From Phymatolithon calcareum (lineage: Eukaryota; Rhodophyta; Florideophyceae; Hapalidiales), in contig OZ345353.1 of NCBI GenBank assembly GCA_977006965.1, positions 4,464,001 to 4,528,000 of the forward strand: a stretch of 64,000 bases of DNA, given 5' to 3'. Of the stretch, positions 8,901 to 19,990 are shown in pieces. Every line of letters starts with the position of its first letter. Within the stretch, counting starts at the first letter, position 1. The translations under genes were made by a program, and so were the position numbers. Under the pieces are notes generated by a model. It did no database searches and was not told where the DNA came from. It saw only the letters and a list, made by a program, of their open reading frames with translations.

Positions 8901-11900
8901 AAGGGAAGGAAAGTCACTCCAGAATATTTCTGTAGGTACCGCCGATGCAGCCATTGTACGTTTCATGAACTTACTGTACTTAGAGAGACGCTCAAGGTAA
9001 CGTTGCTGATATAGCTACTGTAGCGGTTCTACAAAATTTGTATTGTCAGCGTCGCTAAGACTGACAGTAACGTTCACAAAATCTCACACATGCGCGACGG
9101 CGCCAACGCTGCATTCCGCCATCTAGCGACACCGTCGCAGGTCCACGCAGCTCGAAGAAGGCGTGTGCTGTAAAATTACTTGCAGCATGAAGTCGTGCGC
9201 AGCTGCAATTCGGATTTATTTATTTGCAGCGGGAGACCGGTGTTGCGACCAAGCTTGAAAATCCACCTTAAAGTCACACCGAGCAGCTTTGTGTGACTTG
9301 CGGCGCGAGGAAAGGCAGTAATCTGAAATGAACGAACGAAGCAGCATGTGACCATCGACTTTGTCTGTGGATTCCCCAGAAGTTATTAATTTGACGTACA
9401 CCACCTTATCGTCGAAAGCCAATCGCGCTTCCATGTTACACAGCCTTGGCATGTACTGTTATGTCCACCGAACGGAACGCGTTCTGGTGGGTGAACAGTT
9501 GTTTGCGGTCATTGGCGTTTACTGAAGAGCAAAGGATGATGAATTCTAAAGCGAAAACTCTTTTTTGCACTGAGATTACCATCCATTCAAGTTGGGAGAA
9601 CGTCGTGCGCCACACTCGAAACCCTTCAAGAATACAACCAGCTATTGAAAGCAGTTGATGCGCAACAATTGCCAAAGACCGATTCGTAACACTACTCCTT
9701 CTATGTCCCATATTTACTTACTGCCGAAAACAATACTGAATCCTAGGAGGATAAAAGTGAGCCTTCTGGTCGTCCGAATTGAGCCCAGAGACGTTGATGA
9801 GCTACAACCAGTAGTTCGCGACATATCTCCTACGTTACGATACCAACAGTTCAAGACGGCTGCAGGCTAGAACATGCAGCAACTTTTTGTACACCTTTGA
9901 AGGCCCTGCACTTCAAGAATGAAGAACACTCGTTGGAGTCTGACAAGAAGACCAAAAATCCGTACCGTTTCCCTAGCTATCCATTCAAGAGGTCGGCATC
10001 GTCAATTGGCTCTTAGTTAGCAGTCGGTCAGTTCCACATTTATCGCGTATAGAAAAGGGACATTACGCCAAATTATGTTGACGCTCTAGAGGAGCATCAG
10101 TTGACTGAAGAAGAAACTTCCGCGACAGAAAATGCATGGCACCAGGTACCCATCTTCACAATTGTCTTCCACAACGACTTGAAGTAGAAAACCTGACGGG
10201 CAGAGCTTCGAAACTGACTTTAAGCTTCCTCCCCCGGGGAGCCGCTTCGACGTCCCAAGAGGAGCACCACTGTTTTTGCCTCCAGGGTTATGCCTCTAGA
10301 AATGAATCAACACTATACAGATTTGAGATGCGCAAAAAAGAAGGAACAGACAGTAGCAGCTAAAATACATTTTCGTTGCAGTCTCCGAAGAATTTCCGAA
10401 ACTCCGATATCAAATAATTGAGGTATTCAGTCGAAATCTGGCATGACAGACGCGCGGATAGAACATAGGCATAAGAATTACGGTAGCCTCATGGATAACA
10501 TCTGCGAGATTCACAACTTAAACATCGGCTCGGAGACAGCTTACCAGCTCAAATTTCAATGCGAGAACTGTAGACACGCAATGATGCAGTGGCGCCAGAA
10601 GCTGCAGTAATAGGAGACCTAAATTCCGGCATATGTTCTGCGAGCAGGAAGCACGCAATATGCTTCCAGAAAACCCCATGGCTGAAAGGCAATCGGAAGC
10701 CTACTCAAGCAGTTCCCCCTTCGTAGTTTTAGTAGAGAGGATCTCATCATCTCATCGGAGAGAGATCACCCCTTTTCAAGATACCGGTGCAGCTTGCAAT
10801 CTAGGAAGAGCACTTGCATTTGCAGTTGCACTTGCGCGTACTAACCTTCTTAATGGAAGGCAAGCGATGACGCCAGCGGCTGATAGCAACTCCTCTTGCC
10901 GCAACAGAATTGGTACTTTTCGGAAACTGGTCCGTAATTAGAACCGTGACTGTCGGCTCAAATGCCAAACAGGCTGAGAGGAGGACTCCATTGCCTCAGC
11001 GCACTTGAAATTCGGAAGTCTGTACCCACACAGCTGCCGCGGTCTCCTTTGGCGTCCTCAGACAATAGTATCAATTTCCTCACGAAATTGAGTGACGCCG
11101 GTAGATTTCTCGTATCCGAAAGATAGCGTTAACGAAACAATTGTTTTAGAACTAACGTCACCTGCCTGGTCACCAGACTCGGAAGTAATTGTGATGAATG
11201 CCACTCAAAGCTGGTTGTGAAGGAGATGATGAGCTCTCCGAAAGCCTGTTCCGTAGAGCTGGGTTTGTGTTTAAGGACGCAATTCGAAGCCATTTGCGGG
11301 GCGAAGATAATATTAATGTAGACAGCGTGCGAGAGATTTGCTTTCTTCACGTGAAGAGGTTTGAAGAGAAAATCATGAGACTAAGCTGATGTTATAGACA
11401 CAAGATTGTTCATTGCGATCCCATTTTGAAGGAAACGTGGGCAGATCATGCCCGACATGCCGCATCAGGGATTTGCTATGCACTGAGACATTATCGTCGG
11501 GGGTGACCTATGAAACCCGTGGAGATGAGACCTGTCCCATGTCATCCAGCCAGGATGAATAAAGTGTATTTTATGGGTATGATGTGCGCTGATGGCTCTT
11601 TTTCATTACGTCGGCTATCGAGCACAGGATGGTATCAGGATCGTGATCGTGCAATAATGACAATCTCCCGCTGCATTCAAACAAAACAGCCTGTTGAAAT
11701 GCTTCGGTCAAACTTCCTTGCAATGGAAGGAGATCGCATTGAATGGAATTGGAAACGGAGGATCTCGTATGACAAGACAAGCGAGCTGCCAGCAACCCGA
11801 AGTACAAACAACTAGCGCTTCAACAAATCTTCGGAATAATATTCCCGCAGGTGTCTGTGAAGCAAGTCGGAGAGTTCGGCAGCATCTGGCAACTCTGGAA

Positions 11901-12200
11901 TGTACAGTAATTTGACAGAACATGACATGAAAGGAGACATAAGATTGGATACCGAGAAAGCCCAAATAGAGCGTTTGCTATTCAAGAATATCATCATCGA
12001 AGGCACGGAAATCGGCGAAGGTCTCTCTGAAGCCAAGTCACGAGAAGTTCAGCAGAGGCCCGGCAAGACATGACGTCTAGCGGCAGGGATACCCGGAACG
12101 AACCCCACAAGAAACGCACAATGGAGAAAGCATGGTCCTAAGATCCACACTTTTCCCATCGCCTAAGACAAGCGATAGGTATCATCGGACTACGCAATGG
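8901..12200. other. gene-poor interval, decayed sequence
   Basis: Many short open frames occur on both strands, but none has an ATG start together with a recognisable domain. The base composition and broken reading suggest old retroelement debris. The only hint of structure is a plus-strand Cys-containing stretch near 11445-11560 interrupted by stops. I report no gene here. Confidence 0.4.
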
Positions 12201-12265
12201 GAGGTAGCAACAGTGGAAGCCTTGCCCCTATACTGGTAAGACTGTAACGGCTCTCAAATAAACTC
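12200..12265 (+). repeat. retroelement 3' tail (AATAAA type)
   Basis: The sequence GGAAGCCTTGCCCCTATA followed by a CTCTCAAATAAACTCC end resembles 18800-18860, which reads GAAGCCTTGCCCATAT and then CTTTTAAATAAACTTTGC. A shared terminal segment with a polyadenylation-like AATAAA marks these as 3' ends of one retroelement family. Confidence 0.5.
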
Positions 12266-12849
12266 CAATAAAAATTTTAGATTTACGATCCTGATGATAC
12301 GGATCCGAAGTTACTGTAAATGCTGATGTCCAAAACAATCGCCAACGAGATTTTCTTGATATTTGTTGATTGGACCAGCCGCGTAATGAAAAGGGGACCC
12401 GCACTGCTGGTTCATGTGAATCACTACCGTCGTGAGACCCAGCCCGGCCCAGACATTGGGTCCCTAGACTGACAGATTTGGGATACTGAAAAGGAAGAAT
12501 TTCATTTTTAGTGTTACCAATGCATCTGCAAACGCTTCGAGCAAGTCTTCTGACGAGCAAGACTCCAATTAGACAAAAGTAGCACAGTTAGAAAATCCTA
12601 TGGGTAGAAAAAACAGCTCGTACAGAGTTAACTCTGTATCAGCGCGGCGTAATTTCGCCGAGCCTATTGACTTGTTGCAGCACGGCGATCCCCAAAGGGA
12701 GATTCCTCCGTCCAGTGTCGTGTCTGCCCCGAAGCGTCATTGCCTTGTCTTAACAGCTGTGGCCGAAACGACTTTCTCGCACCCCAATGAATATATCTAT
12801 ACATCTCTACGCTTGAGGACTTCTTTCGTTTGTTTAAAGGGAATGTTTG

Positions 12850-12895
12850 ATGATTTTATTTTGAGAGCTCCCAAAGCCTCACCGCTTTTGTGGGG
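12850..12895 (-). repeat. family D retroelement 3' tail, short copy
   Basis: On the minus strand this reads GAGGCTTTGGGAGCTCTCAAAATAAAA, matching the 3' tails at 13230-13400, 16264-16500 and 48645-48830. Only the terminal part is recognisable. Confidence 0.45.
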
Positions 12896-13066
12896 TGTTG
12901 GCACATCGTTTTCGTAAGTCACCTCTCTTGTCTGGCATCGTTTGCCGTTCACGCAAGACAGTGTCGTGCGCTGTCACTGCGATTAGCCCTCCCCCGGTGG
13001 CTTGCGTGGCGCCTCTGACTCTAATCGTTTGTTTCATGTCTCCTTGGCCTCATTATTCTCTATTCG

Positions 13067-13111
13067 AATTAGAGTATGGCTACATCATCATGATGTAGCC
13101 ATACTCTAATT
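13067..13111. repeat. perfect 22-bp inverted repeat with 1-nt spacer
   Basis: The left arm AATTAGAGTATGGCTACATC (first 20 of 22 bases) is exactly complementary to the right arm, with a single C between them. The whole 45-bp block would form a near-loopless cruciform or hairpin. Nothing coding surrounds it. It may be the remnant of an inverted duplication or of a foldback element. Confidence 0.85.
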
Positions 13112-13229
13112 GATCAGTGGAACTTGTCTTGTGCCACTGCACGGCTCCAGTAAAGCTGCCACGACTCCCACGTCTACTGCCGGTCCTTTGATTGAACTCG
13201 TAGCGCTCCAATGAGCACTGTGATCCTCG

Positions 13230-13400
13230 GAAATTAACCAAGAGACTGAATATGAATGCGAAAAAACTCGCTCGGACCCTCACGGGAATAGAAATTCGAA
13301 TTACTGTAAGGAGATTTTAGGAGAAGAGAGTGTAGAAGAGTGAGAAGCGACCCTGTTACTCAAATTGTGGTTTTGGGAGCTTTTAAGATAAAACATCACA
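13230..13400 (+). repeat. family D retroelement 3' region, copy 2
   Basis: Its reverse complement aligns with 16264-16500 across a block containing TTTTAAAAGCTCCCAAA, GAGTAACAGGG, CTTCTC, AATTCGAATTTCT and a CATTCATATTC segment. As the other copies are read here as minus-strand elements, this copy is plus-strand. It ends at about 13400 in GGGAGCTTTTAAGATAAAA. Confidence 0.6.
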
Positions 13401-13548
13401 GATCCCCATGTCTACTTCTGCGTACGTATGTTCGCTGTAGCTTGACACTCAGCGCCGTTCCCTCCGAAGAAGGGCCCAAACTTCTTGACTTTGACTTATT
13501 TTATTCTGTAGCGTTATGCAAACGTAAAAACGTCGATGACGCGTGGGG

Positions 13549-13671
13549 GTTGTGCACCGGCTGCGAGGGATGACATGAGCCCGAGGGCATGATATTCAAC
13601 CGAGGCGCAGCCGAGGTCCGAATATCATGGCCTAAGGGCGATTGTCATCCCGAGAGTACGGTGCACAACAC
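13549..13671. repeat. long imperfect hairpin
   Basis: Successive complementary pairs converge on a centre near 13610: GTTGTGCACCG with CGGTGCACAAC, GGGATGACA with TGTCATCCC, and CATGATATTC with GAATATCATG. The arms are imperfect between these blocks. The GGGATGACA motif recurs in the palindromes at 13811-13916, so both structures may derive from one ancestral sequence. Confidence 0.75.
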
Positions 13672-13740
13672 GCTTGTCAACCGGCTGAGAAACAAGTGGA
13701 AAATAAGGATTTCGTTCGAGTGTCCTATCAAAGCTGCGGT

Positions 13741-13800
13741 GCAATGATAATTGACTAAGGGAGCTTCAATAAAACAGAAATCCATCCATCCATCTATCCT
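13741..13800 (+). repeat. family A 3' tail, solo
   Basis: This reads AATGATAATTGACTAAGGGA, then GCTTCAATAAAACAGAAATC, then ATCC repeats. It is nearly identical to the 3' termini of the family A copies at 6824-6900 (minus) and 22105-22160 (plus). It is an extremely 5'-truncated insertion. Confidence 0.75.
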
Positions 13801-13810
13801 ATCAAAGCTG

Positions 13811-13916
13811 CTATGTCATCCCTAGGGATGACATAGAGCAATCAATATTCTATGTCATCCCTAGGGATGACATAGAAACAATCAATATTCTATGTCATCC
13901 CTAGGGATGACATAGA
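13811..13916. repeat. three tandem perfect 26-28 bp palindromes
   Basis: The half-site CTATGTCATCCCT followed by its exact complement occurs at 13811-13836, 13849-13876 and 13889-13916, spaced 39-40 bp. Copies 2 and 3 extend the symmetry to 28 bp. The links between copies read GCAATCAATATT or similar. The perfect symmetry in all three copies suggests recent amplification, selection, or hairpin-driven copying. Confidence 0.9.
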
Positions 13917-13977
13917 AGCAATCAGTTGCAAGAGGAAGCCGATCATCGGCATGTCTACCCGCTCAGCCGGTTGACAA

Positions 13978-14957
13978 AATGATTCTTTCGTTACAATGGC
14001 GAGTACCCAAAGAATGATGCAATTGACGCGCAAAGAGTCAGTCAGAAATATGTCCCGAAGAATAAGCGAAAAAAGTGAGTTGCAAAACAAAGAAGAGAAT
14101 TTTGAACAGCCGAGGACAAGAACAAAGTGGCAGAATACAGTTGGACCGACGGCACACTGCGTATTGGAATGTACAGTATTCCAGGTACACTTGGAAGGAT
14201 TTCAACGAGATTCAAAAGGCACACTACTGTAGTGTCGAAGATTGTCGTTAAAACGGTACGTTGTCAATTTGAAGTTGAATGGCAATGGAATTAACAATGA
14301 GTAGGGAGTCTCAGCCAAAAGAACTATCATATGTCATCCCTCCCGACAATTGAGATTACAGCTATCACTGCTTTGTGACAGGCTTGTCCAAAAACTTAGT
14401 TACTGTGAGTTCTTGAAAATCAGAACAAGGCAATCAGAAAAACGTAATTTGTAAATCGGCTTCTCCAAATTGTACAGTCACTATCCCATTGTGATTTGAT
14501 TTTACGGGCCTGTTGCACAAACATACATGAGCATAATGATCACAATTATATAATTTTGATTTTACATGCCTGCAAGGTCTGATTGAGAACAAATACATGC
14601 CCCGCCTTTCTAATTGCCCCATATTATCCTCTGGAAGGAGCGTGTATGTTTTGCTCAACTGATCAGCTGGGGGCCAAGGACGCAGACTTGGAAATGAATT
14701 CCGAAATTTTAGTAGTAAGCCGATCACGAAGATTCCGGGAGATCAGCGATATACACGAGAGATAAATTTCGTTCTTGATGGACCGCTTCCATTCAAACGA
14801 AGAGTGTGCAAATTGGTACTACATTTCCCAGTTCACTGTTCTCTGCGACTTTCACATTTCCCGAAGCCCCCAGAATACATAGTCCTCTATAACTAGGCTC
14901 TGCTTGACTTCGCAGGTTTATTTTCTATCCCGCGCCTTTTCCTTGACATATTTCGTC
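13978..14957. other. no recognisable gene
   Basis: Only short open frames without domains are present. A further TATGTCATCCCT half-site lies at about 14331. The 3' part (14880-14957) precedes the peroxidase remnant and includes a TTCGCAG that could be a splice acceptor, though no upstream exon is visible. Confidence 0.35.
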
Positions 14958-15383
14958 ATGTTCGGATTCATCACTGGAACACAATTTTGGAGCTCCCGTC
15001 CCGCCAGGATCGGGATGACTGAAGCCCGAACCTACCACACTCCGAAGATGTCAGCAATGCTCACTCGCTTCGCTTTGGGACAGGCGGCGATCGCCGCTGC
15101 CATAGTAGCATTTGTACCCACGCCCACACCGGCAGCTTCTCGAGCATTAGAACAAAAGGCTGAGGCACTGCGTAAGCTTGTTGCGGAGGCAATTGCGAAG
15201 GATCCGACTATTGCGGCCACGTTGCTCCGTCTCTCATTTCACGACTCCTTTACCCTCGATTTGGACACAGGAAAAGGTGGTGCCAATGGAAGCATCCGTT
15301 TGGAGACAGATCGCCCCGAAAATGGTGGACTGCAGCGCGCTGTGGACCTTCTCGTTCCAATGCAGAAATCCACCGGTCTGGGG
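14958..15383 (+). pseudogene. class I heme peroxidase (ascorbate-peroxidase-like), N-terminal fragment
   Basis: From ATG 14958 the frame encodes a leader, a hydrophobic segment (ALGQAAIAAAIVAFV) and a PTPAASRAL cleavage-like site, as in thylakoid-lumen transit peptides. The start of a class I peroxidase follows. LLRLSFHDSFT carries the distal Arg and His of the heme pocket, and GGANGSIRLE is the usual block after it. Known: such enzymes reduce hydrogen peroxide, often with ascorbate; the family is about 250-350 residues and needs a proximal His further on. Here homology ends at GLGWEE, where a minus-strand family A fragment begins, and the apparent stop lies in that fragment. The proximal His half is not found downstream. 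I call it a truncated pseudogene; a later N-terminal Met (15020 or 15051) is also possible. Confidence 0.7.
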
Positions 15384-15600
15384 TGGGAAGAGGTGAAATA
15401 ACCAGTGCGTGCAAAGAAGCCTGTGCTTCGCTTTTTTGAGGGTGAGGAATGGTTGGTAGTTCGTTCTTGATGGGCTGAGGAGGGCGCCGGCCCTCCCGTT
15501 CTGTGGCCATTCTTCTTTTACGTTCTTCAGCGTACTTGCTGTTTGCGACTTCGGAATGCAGTTGGATGCATCTAAAACTACGCCAAATTGGCGCAATTGT
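15384..15600 (-). mobile_element. family A 3' fragment joined to the peroxidase
   Basis: Bases 15384-15505 are nearly identical to 7086-7206 of the family A element (shared GAAGAGGTGAAATAACCAGT and the Ala/Gly-coding GGAGGGCGCCGGCCCTCCC). They are followed by a diverged stretch coding on minus for STLKNVKEEW, equivalent to ARTLKNAKDEW of the longer copy. The (ATCC)n end is missing, so this is an internal piece rather than a simple insertion. Confidence 0.8.
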
Positions 15601-15810
15601 TAACAGATTCCATCCAACCACGAGTATCGGGCTATTCAAGTCATTTGTTCTCCACAAATGGGAGTATGCCATCCATCTAATCCAGAAGACTAAGCGATTA
15701 AAAGATCCTATCGAAGCAGCAGAAGGTGTTTCTACAAGTGCGAATTTGGAAAATATGCCGAACGCCGAAGAGAGGGGATGCGCGTGCTGCGCCGCCTCGT
15801 CAGCACCGGG
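15601..15810 (+). pseudogene. RT C-terminal fragment of another non-LTR copy
   Basis: The plus translation LFKSFVLHKWEYAIHLIQKT followed by an Ile/Glu-rich segment matches in layout the LYKALVRPMTEYLLPFVDLT block of the family A RT thumb region. It is short, has no start, and lies head-to-head with the family A fragment. Confidence 0.5.
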
Positions 15811-15879
15811 ATGATGATAGCACACCAGGCTGAACTATTAGCTTTGAGACTGGTCAGACGGACGAAGTACCTACCGCGA

Positions 15880-16140
15880 GCGGGATCCCTTTCAGAGCCT
15901 CCCAGAAGTTGTTCCCCCGAGCCGGCTCCATTTAGGAGCCTCCCGAAGTTGTCCTCCCGAGCCAGGCCCCGTTGAAGAGCCTCCCGAAGTTGTCCCCCCC
16001 TCGAAAGAGCACACGTTGAAGAGCGCCTCCATGTAGCTGTCCCCCGAGAGAGCTCTCGTTGAAGAGCACTCCCCCTGATGTAAAGAGCCCCCAGAAGTTG
16101 TCCCACGAGAGGGCTTCCCTTTATTAGCCCCCGGAAGCTA
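15880..16140. repeat. degenerate ~45-55 bp tandem repeat, C/G-rich
   Basis: Five or so diverged units share the order GAGCCTCCCGAAGTTGT, CCCCCGAG, and a GTTGAAGAGC or equivalent. Spacing varies through indels. Open frames through it are a consequence of the repeat; no protein is supported. Confidence 0.6.
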
Positions 16141-16263
16141 TGCGAGCGCGCCGATTTTTATTGCGAAGAAGAACGCAGCAAAGTGATGGATACTAGAGTT
16201 GGAGATGATGGAGATGAGTGCAGCAATTGTGATTTGAGAACATAATTGTTACACAGGGAAGTT

Positions 16264-16500
16264 GGGGATATATGTCGATTTATTTTAAAAGCTCCCAAAG
16301 CCTCAATTTGAGTAACAGGGCAGCTTCTCGCTGTTTTCTATACTCGTCTCTCTACTCTCCTTCTAATATCTCCTTAATTCGAATTTCTCTCCCTGTGAGG
16401 GCCCGAGTAAGTCTTTTGCATTCATATTCCGTTTCTTGGTCCATCTTCATAGACCGTAGTATACTTTGCAACACGATAAGCTCCACCACAGCACCAGTCC
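16264..16500 (-). repeat. family D retroelement 3' region, copy 1
   Basis: On the minus strand it ends in GGGAGCTTTTAAAATAAATC, a 3' tail with an AATAAA-type signal. It aligns over about 200 bp with 48645-48830 and with the reverse complement of 13230-13400. Confidence 0.6.
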
Positions 16501-16732
16501 CGAAGTATTTCGCCAGAATTGTACGCGAAAAACTTGCTCGGGTGTACTGGGGCTCCTAGGGCCCGGTTCTTGCCAGTTCGTCGCTCCTTGGACTTCATAA
16601 CCTTGCTCGCGACATCACAGGGTAGTTACTGAAACCCAAGCTGCTCTGTTGTCGGATATACTGGCGTTGAGGGCTTGAAAAATAAAAACATACAATTTTC
16701 CCAATTTCCCCCATTTATGAACTATTGGCTAC

Positions 16733-17290
16733 TTAAATATCCTGATACATGTCTCCGGTTTTGAATTCTCGAATATTCACTCCAAGCTCCAGAAGCTTAT
16801 GTATGCAACCTGCAGCATTTCGAACTCTTGCTGTGGCCGTGTCGTCAGTAACACCCTTGTTATTTATGATTAACCCAAGATACGAGAGCCTCCAGACTTG
16901 ATGCAGTTCTCGTCCCGCCAAGTAAAAAGTGTGCTTTTGAAGCCCTTTGTATTTAATGAATCGCTTTTTCCTGTTTTTGTCTTGGACACGGCTTCTGCAA
17001 ATTTGTCCATGAGCATATTGCATAGGCACAGACTAAGAGGTGAACCTTGATGCGCCACGTTTCTGTCTCGTCGCCAGCTGATGTGACCCACGAGGGTTTT
17101 AAAAGGTATTCAACCCTCCTTGTTATCTCGTCAAGATTTTTCTCCGTCAGCCTGTTCATGAGGATATCCCTTGGCACACTATCGTATGCCGCGGATAGGT
17201 CGAGAATTGCCATGAAAGGATGAACCTTTTTCATAGCGAGATATGTCCATTTTTCTTTCCGAGAACCCAGCTTTGCCTTGTTGAAGCGAT
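16733..17290 (-). pseudogene. non-LTR retrotransposon family B, RT palm fragment
   Basis: Reading minus from 17234, AILDLSAAYDSVPRDILMNR carries the first catalytic Asp of the RT palm. It is followed by LLKPSWVTSAGDETETW, which matches the family B copy at 6410-6460. A second frame continues with SLCLCNMLMDKFAEAV, KYKGLQKHTFYLAGRELHQV and LSYLGLIINNKGVTDD. The ADD segment is missing through an internal deletion or frameshift. The fragment is not functional. Confidence 0.75.
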
Positions 17291-17384
17291 AGCTCTCGCG
17301 TATGTATGCATGTTCTGGCTATAGAGGAAGGAAACGATGCGCATGCTTTGATTTTATTTGCAACTGTTTAGTTTTTTATTTGAA

Positions 17385-17440
17385 AGCCCTCATTAACACT
17401 CATAAGACTGTACGGGAACAGATTTCAAAACTTTTGCATT
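17385..17440 (-). repeat. retroelement 3' tail
   Basis: On minus this reads CTTATGAGTGTTAATGAGGG then CTTTCAAATAAAAAAC. It corresponds to 33275-33330 (CATGAGTGCTACTGAGGGCG then TTTAATAAATTCC). The shared 3' tail indicates one retroelement family. Confidence 0.5.
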
Positions 17441-17853
17441 CTAGTATATCGCCTGGTCCCTAACACAGGAACTCGTTTTCCATATTATCAATTATGGTGA
17501 CGCTGTAGAGAAGAAGAAGAAATTTTATTATTGTGTTTCCAATGCATCTGCTGACGCTTGGGCAATACCTCTGGCGAGGCACTAGGACTCAATCGGAACC
17601 CAAAAGCTCCATTTCGCTAAAAGTGGCATAGTCAGCAAAACGCCAAAACCTACCTCTGGTCTCACAGACGAGACCTCGAGGAGGAAAATCATATCGCTCT
17701 GCAGAGTATACCGTCTCTTGACGAGCGACGGAACGCAAATAAGAGTTTGCGACGCCCCAAGTCGTTTCTTCGCCGTAGTTCTATGGGCGAGTTTAACAAC
17801 TTCTCGGGTCTGCCATGCCGCGCGGCGATCCACGCGGCGGGCTACTGACGTTC

Positions 17854-18294
17854 TCAGTCTTGTCTGCGCCGGAGCGCCTTGGGCGAGTATAGCGACATCC
17901 CGGGTCTTCCTTGCGATGCATCGCTTTGGGACTTCCTGCCGCTGGTGACGCTGTAGAGTAGTATGCAGTCTAATGCATTTTCGGTTCTAAACATTTCTCC
18001 GCAGTCCAGTTCATACTTTGTTAGGTTCTTGCGTACAGTCTCCAGGTGGCATTCTGCTGCCGTTCCGAATGTATTCGATATTAGCGTCGTGCTCACTTGA
18101 GGGAACCTGCCGCTCGCGTATTTTATGGCCAGCTGTCGAAGTCTCACCTTGGCAAACCTGAGGATGGCCGGGATATCATCCGGTTTGTCGTACGGTATTC
18201 TGCAGTGAGGTCTTGGGTACTTTTTAAAATAAATCAACACATATCCCCGTATATTATTTTCCTCTTTCTTCGAGCCTGGTGCCTTCTTTTGCAA
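17854..18294 (-). pseudogene. retroelement-associated ORF fragment (family C type)
   Basis: The minus translation contains a RIPYDKPDDIPAILRFAKVR segment followed by QLAIKYASG. The region at 33690-33780 encodes an IPYDLPGSTPAIIRLPKARH segment followed by QLAVKW on the same strand. The similarity of two otherwise anonymous regions marks them as copies of one mobile-element ORF, probably the part before the RT (inference). The visible copy has no supported ATG start or complete domain. Confidence 0.45.
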
Positions 18295-18799
18295 ACAGTT
18301 GGCCTGGGGATTTCCCTTCCTTCAAATTTTTAAAGAGGGCCGCGAACTGTTCTTGTTGCGGCATCGCGGCAATATCACGACTTGCCCACTGTAGTTCTTT
18401 GAAGTGTCGCTCTTACGTGGAGAAGACGTACAACACCGAGCAAGAAGTCGGTTTCCAGAGAATACCGAAAATACCAGCGGTATGCCGCTGCCGGCAGAGC
18501 GTCTATAGAGACGATGTCAATGCACTTAATCAATAGGGACTTACGCGAGTACCGCGCCACGTGCCATGCGCGGTTACGACATGCTATCGGTTCAGCTGTC
18601 AAACGAGCTCGGTGCACTGATCACCGAGCTGCAAAATGTGGCACAAAGAACACACAAGGACGCCTCGCTACCGTGGGTCGTCTACGGCGAACAATACAGG
18701 AGTTCTGCAATTTAGATGGGATATCTGAGATCCTAAGTTTTTCCGCCCGCCCCTCTAGCGGTGCGTTTTCTTAAGCTACACAAAGGTAGATAGCAACTG

Positions 18800-18860
18800 A
18801 GGAAGCCTTGCCCATATCTTCGAAAGTCTGTGGGGCTTTTAAATAAACTTTGCTCAAAAA
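18800..18860 (+). repeat. retroelement 3' tail (AATAAA type)
   Basis: It contains GAAGCCTTGCCCATATCTTC and ends GGGGCTTTTAAATAAACTTT, like the tail at 12200-12265. Bases 18300-18800 hold no gene I can support. Confidence 0.5.
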
Positions 18861-19299
18861 AACTGGGACTAAGAGAACACTGGAAGATCTGCTATGGGGA
18901 ACAGAGGTAGATATTTGTGGACCATTAAACCGTGGAACAACCACCATAAGAAATTCCTCACCGGAAAAATTCGAGCCAAGTTTTCTTAGCGTACGAAAAG
19001 TTGCCGCAAATGTCAGCAGATGCGCTAGAAACTTTTAAATAAAAGTTGCTTCTCTTCTTCCTCGGAACTAGGAAAAGGCATAAACCCTAAATGCCGAACT
19101 CCCTTTTGAATACATCATGAATTGCCTCCAAGCAGCAGACAAGAATACGTTTAATGGTACACCCTGGTTTGGCTGCGTTCTATGGTATCTCTAGAGCTAT
19201 TCATTGAATGCTCAGAACTGCATTGTCGACGGTCAAGGACGAATTGAAACTTACTGATTCGAGCTGTACGCAAGCGAGACACAAATGCTAGATGCCTTA

Positions 19300-19990
19300 T
19301 CTACGTCAGAGAAGAAATGTTCAAGTGGAACCGGGCATGATGGAGCCGTAGACCTCCCTAAGCCGAGGCTTCCGAGAATTAGAAGTTTTTGGAACAAGGA
19401 GCTCGACAATCTGGCCAAGAATCGAACCCGGCAGTATAAGATTTAGAGCACAACAGGCCTCGAAAGTGACAAAGATGCTCTCCGAGAGGTGAAGATGCTG
19501 TTAAAAAAGAAGGAGAAAAAAGCCTTATTCGAATAATTTGAAAAGATACGTCGAGGAGGTTGAGAAAATGGGCCGAGCGAGGCGGGGAACACTACAAGCA
19601 ATATCATGAAGTCAAAATCCAGAAGGAAAGGAGCAAACAAGGCTCTCGGGGCTCCTGTCCACCCCAACAAGTTCTCAGCATATCAAAAGTATGTGTAGGG
19701 CCGAAGAAGACGGGAATCTGCTGTTGCGTACTGTTACTTTCAATAGGGAAATGAAGCGGCACATCGCAAGAGCATTCAGCAGAGCACCGAAGGGGAAGGC
19801 TGTAGGCCCCGATGGAGTTGCGATCGAAATGTTGCATGCGAACAAGAAGCGGTGCTCGAAATAATGCAAGCATTATGGGAAACATGCGGGAAACTTAAAT
19901 GTTTTCCACGGGCATGGAGCCAAGTTCCATGCCTATACAATATATTCATGGCCATATCTCCTCGACAGCCAGAAAATGACCGATAAAGAG
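19300..19990 (+). pseudogene. non-LTR retrotransposon family B, pre-RT and RT start, decayed
   Basis: In order on plus: RSFWNKELDNLAKNRTRQYK (pre-RT linker, cf. YWDLELDRLAYKRSRLFRNA in family A), KEKKALFE, then at 19757-19860 AFSRAPKGKAVGPDGVAIEM followed by LHANKK. The last is the fingers block that family B shows at about 6060-6140. It then reaches CGKLKCFPRAW, and a deletion joins this to a short YNIFM segment near 19930. Several stops interrupt the frame. Confidence 0.75.

Larger units (their letters stand above)
13674..13977. mobile_element. foldback/MITE-like unit with 16-bp terminal inverted repeats
   Basis: TTGTCAACCGGCTGAG at 13674-13689 is the exact reverse complement of CTCAGCCGGTTGACAA at 13962-13977. 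Between them lie a solo family A 3' tail (13741-13800) and three tandem perfect palindromes (13811-13916). There is no coding capacity. I could not see a target-site duplication, so mobility is inferred only from the terminal repeats. Confidence 0.55.

Noticed and set aside
13811-13916. CRISPR-like array
   Set aside because: Only three palindromic repeats with ~12-bp near-identical links and no unique spacers or cas genes, in a eukaryotic context.
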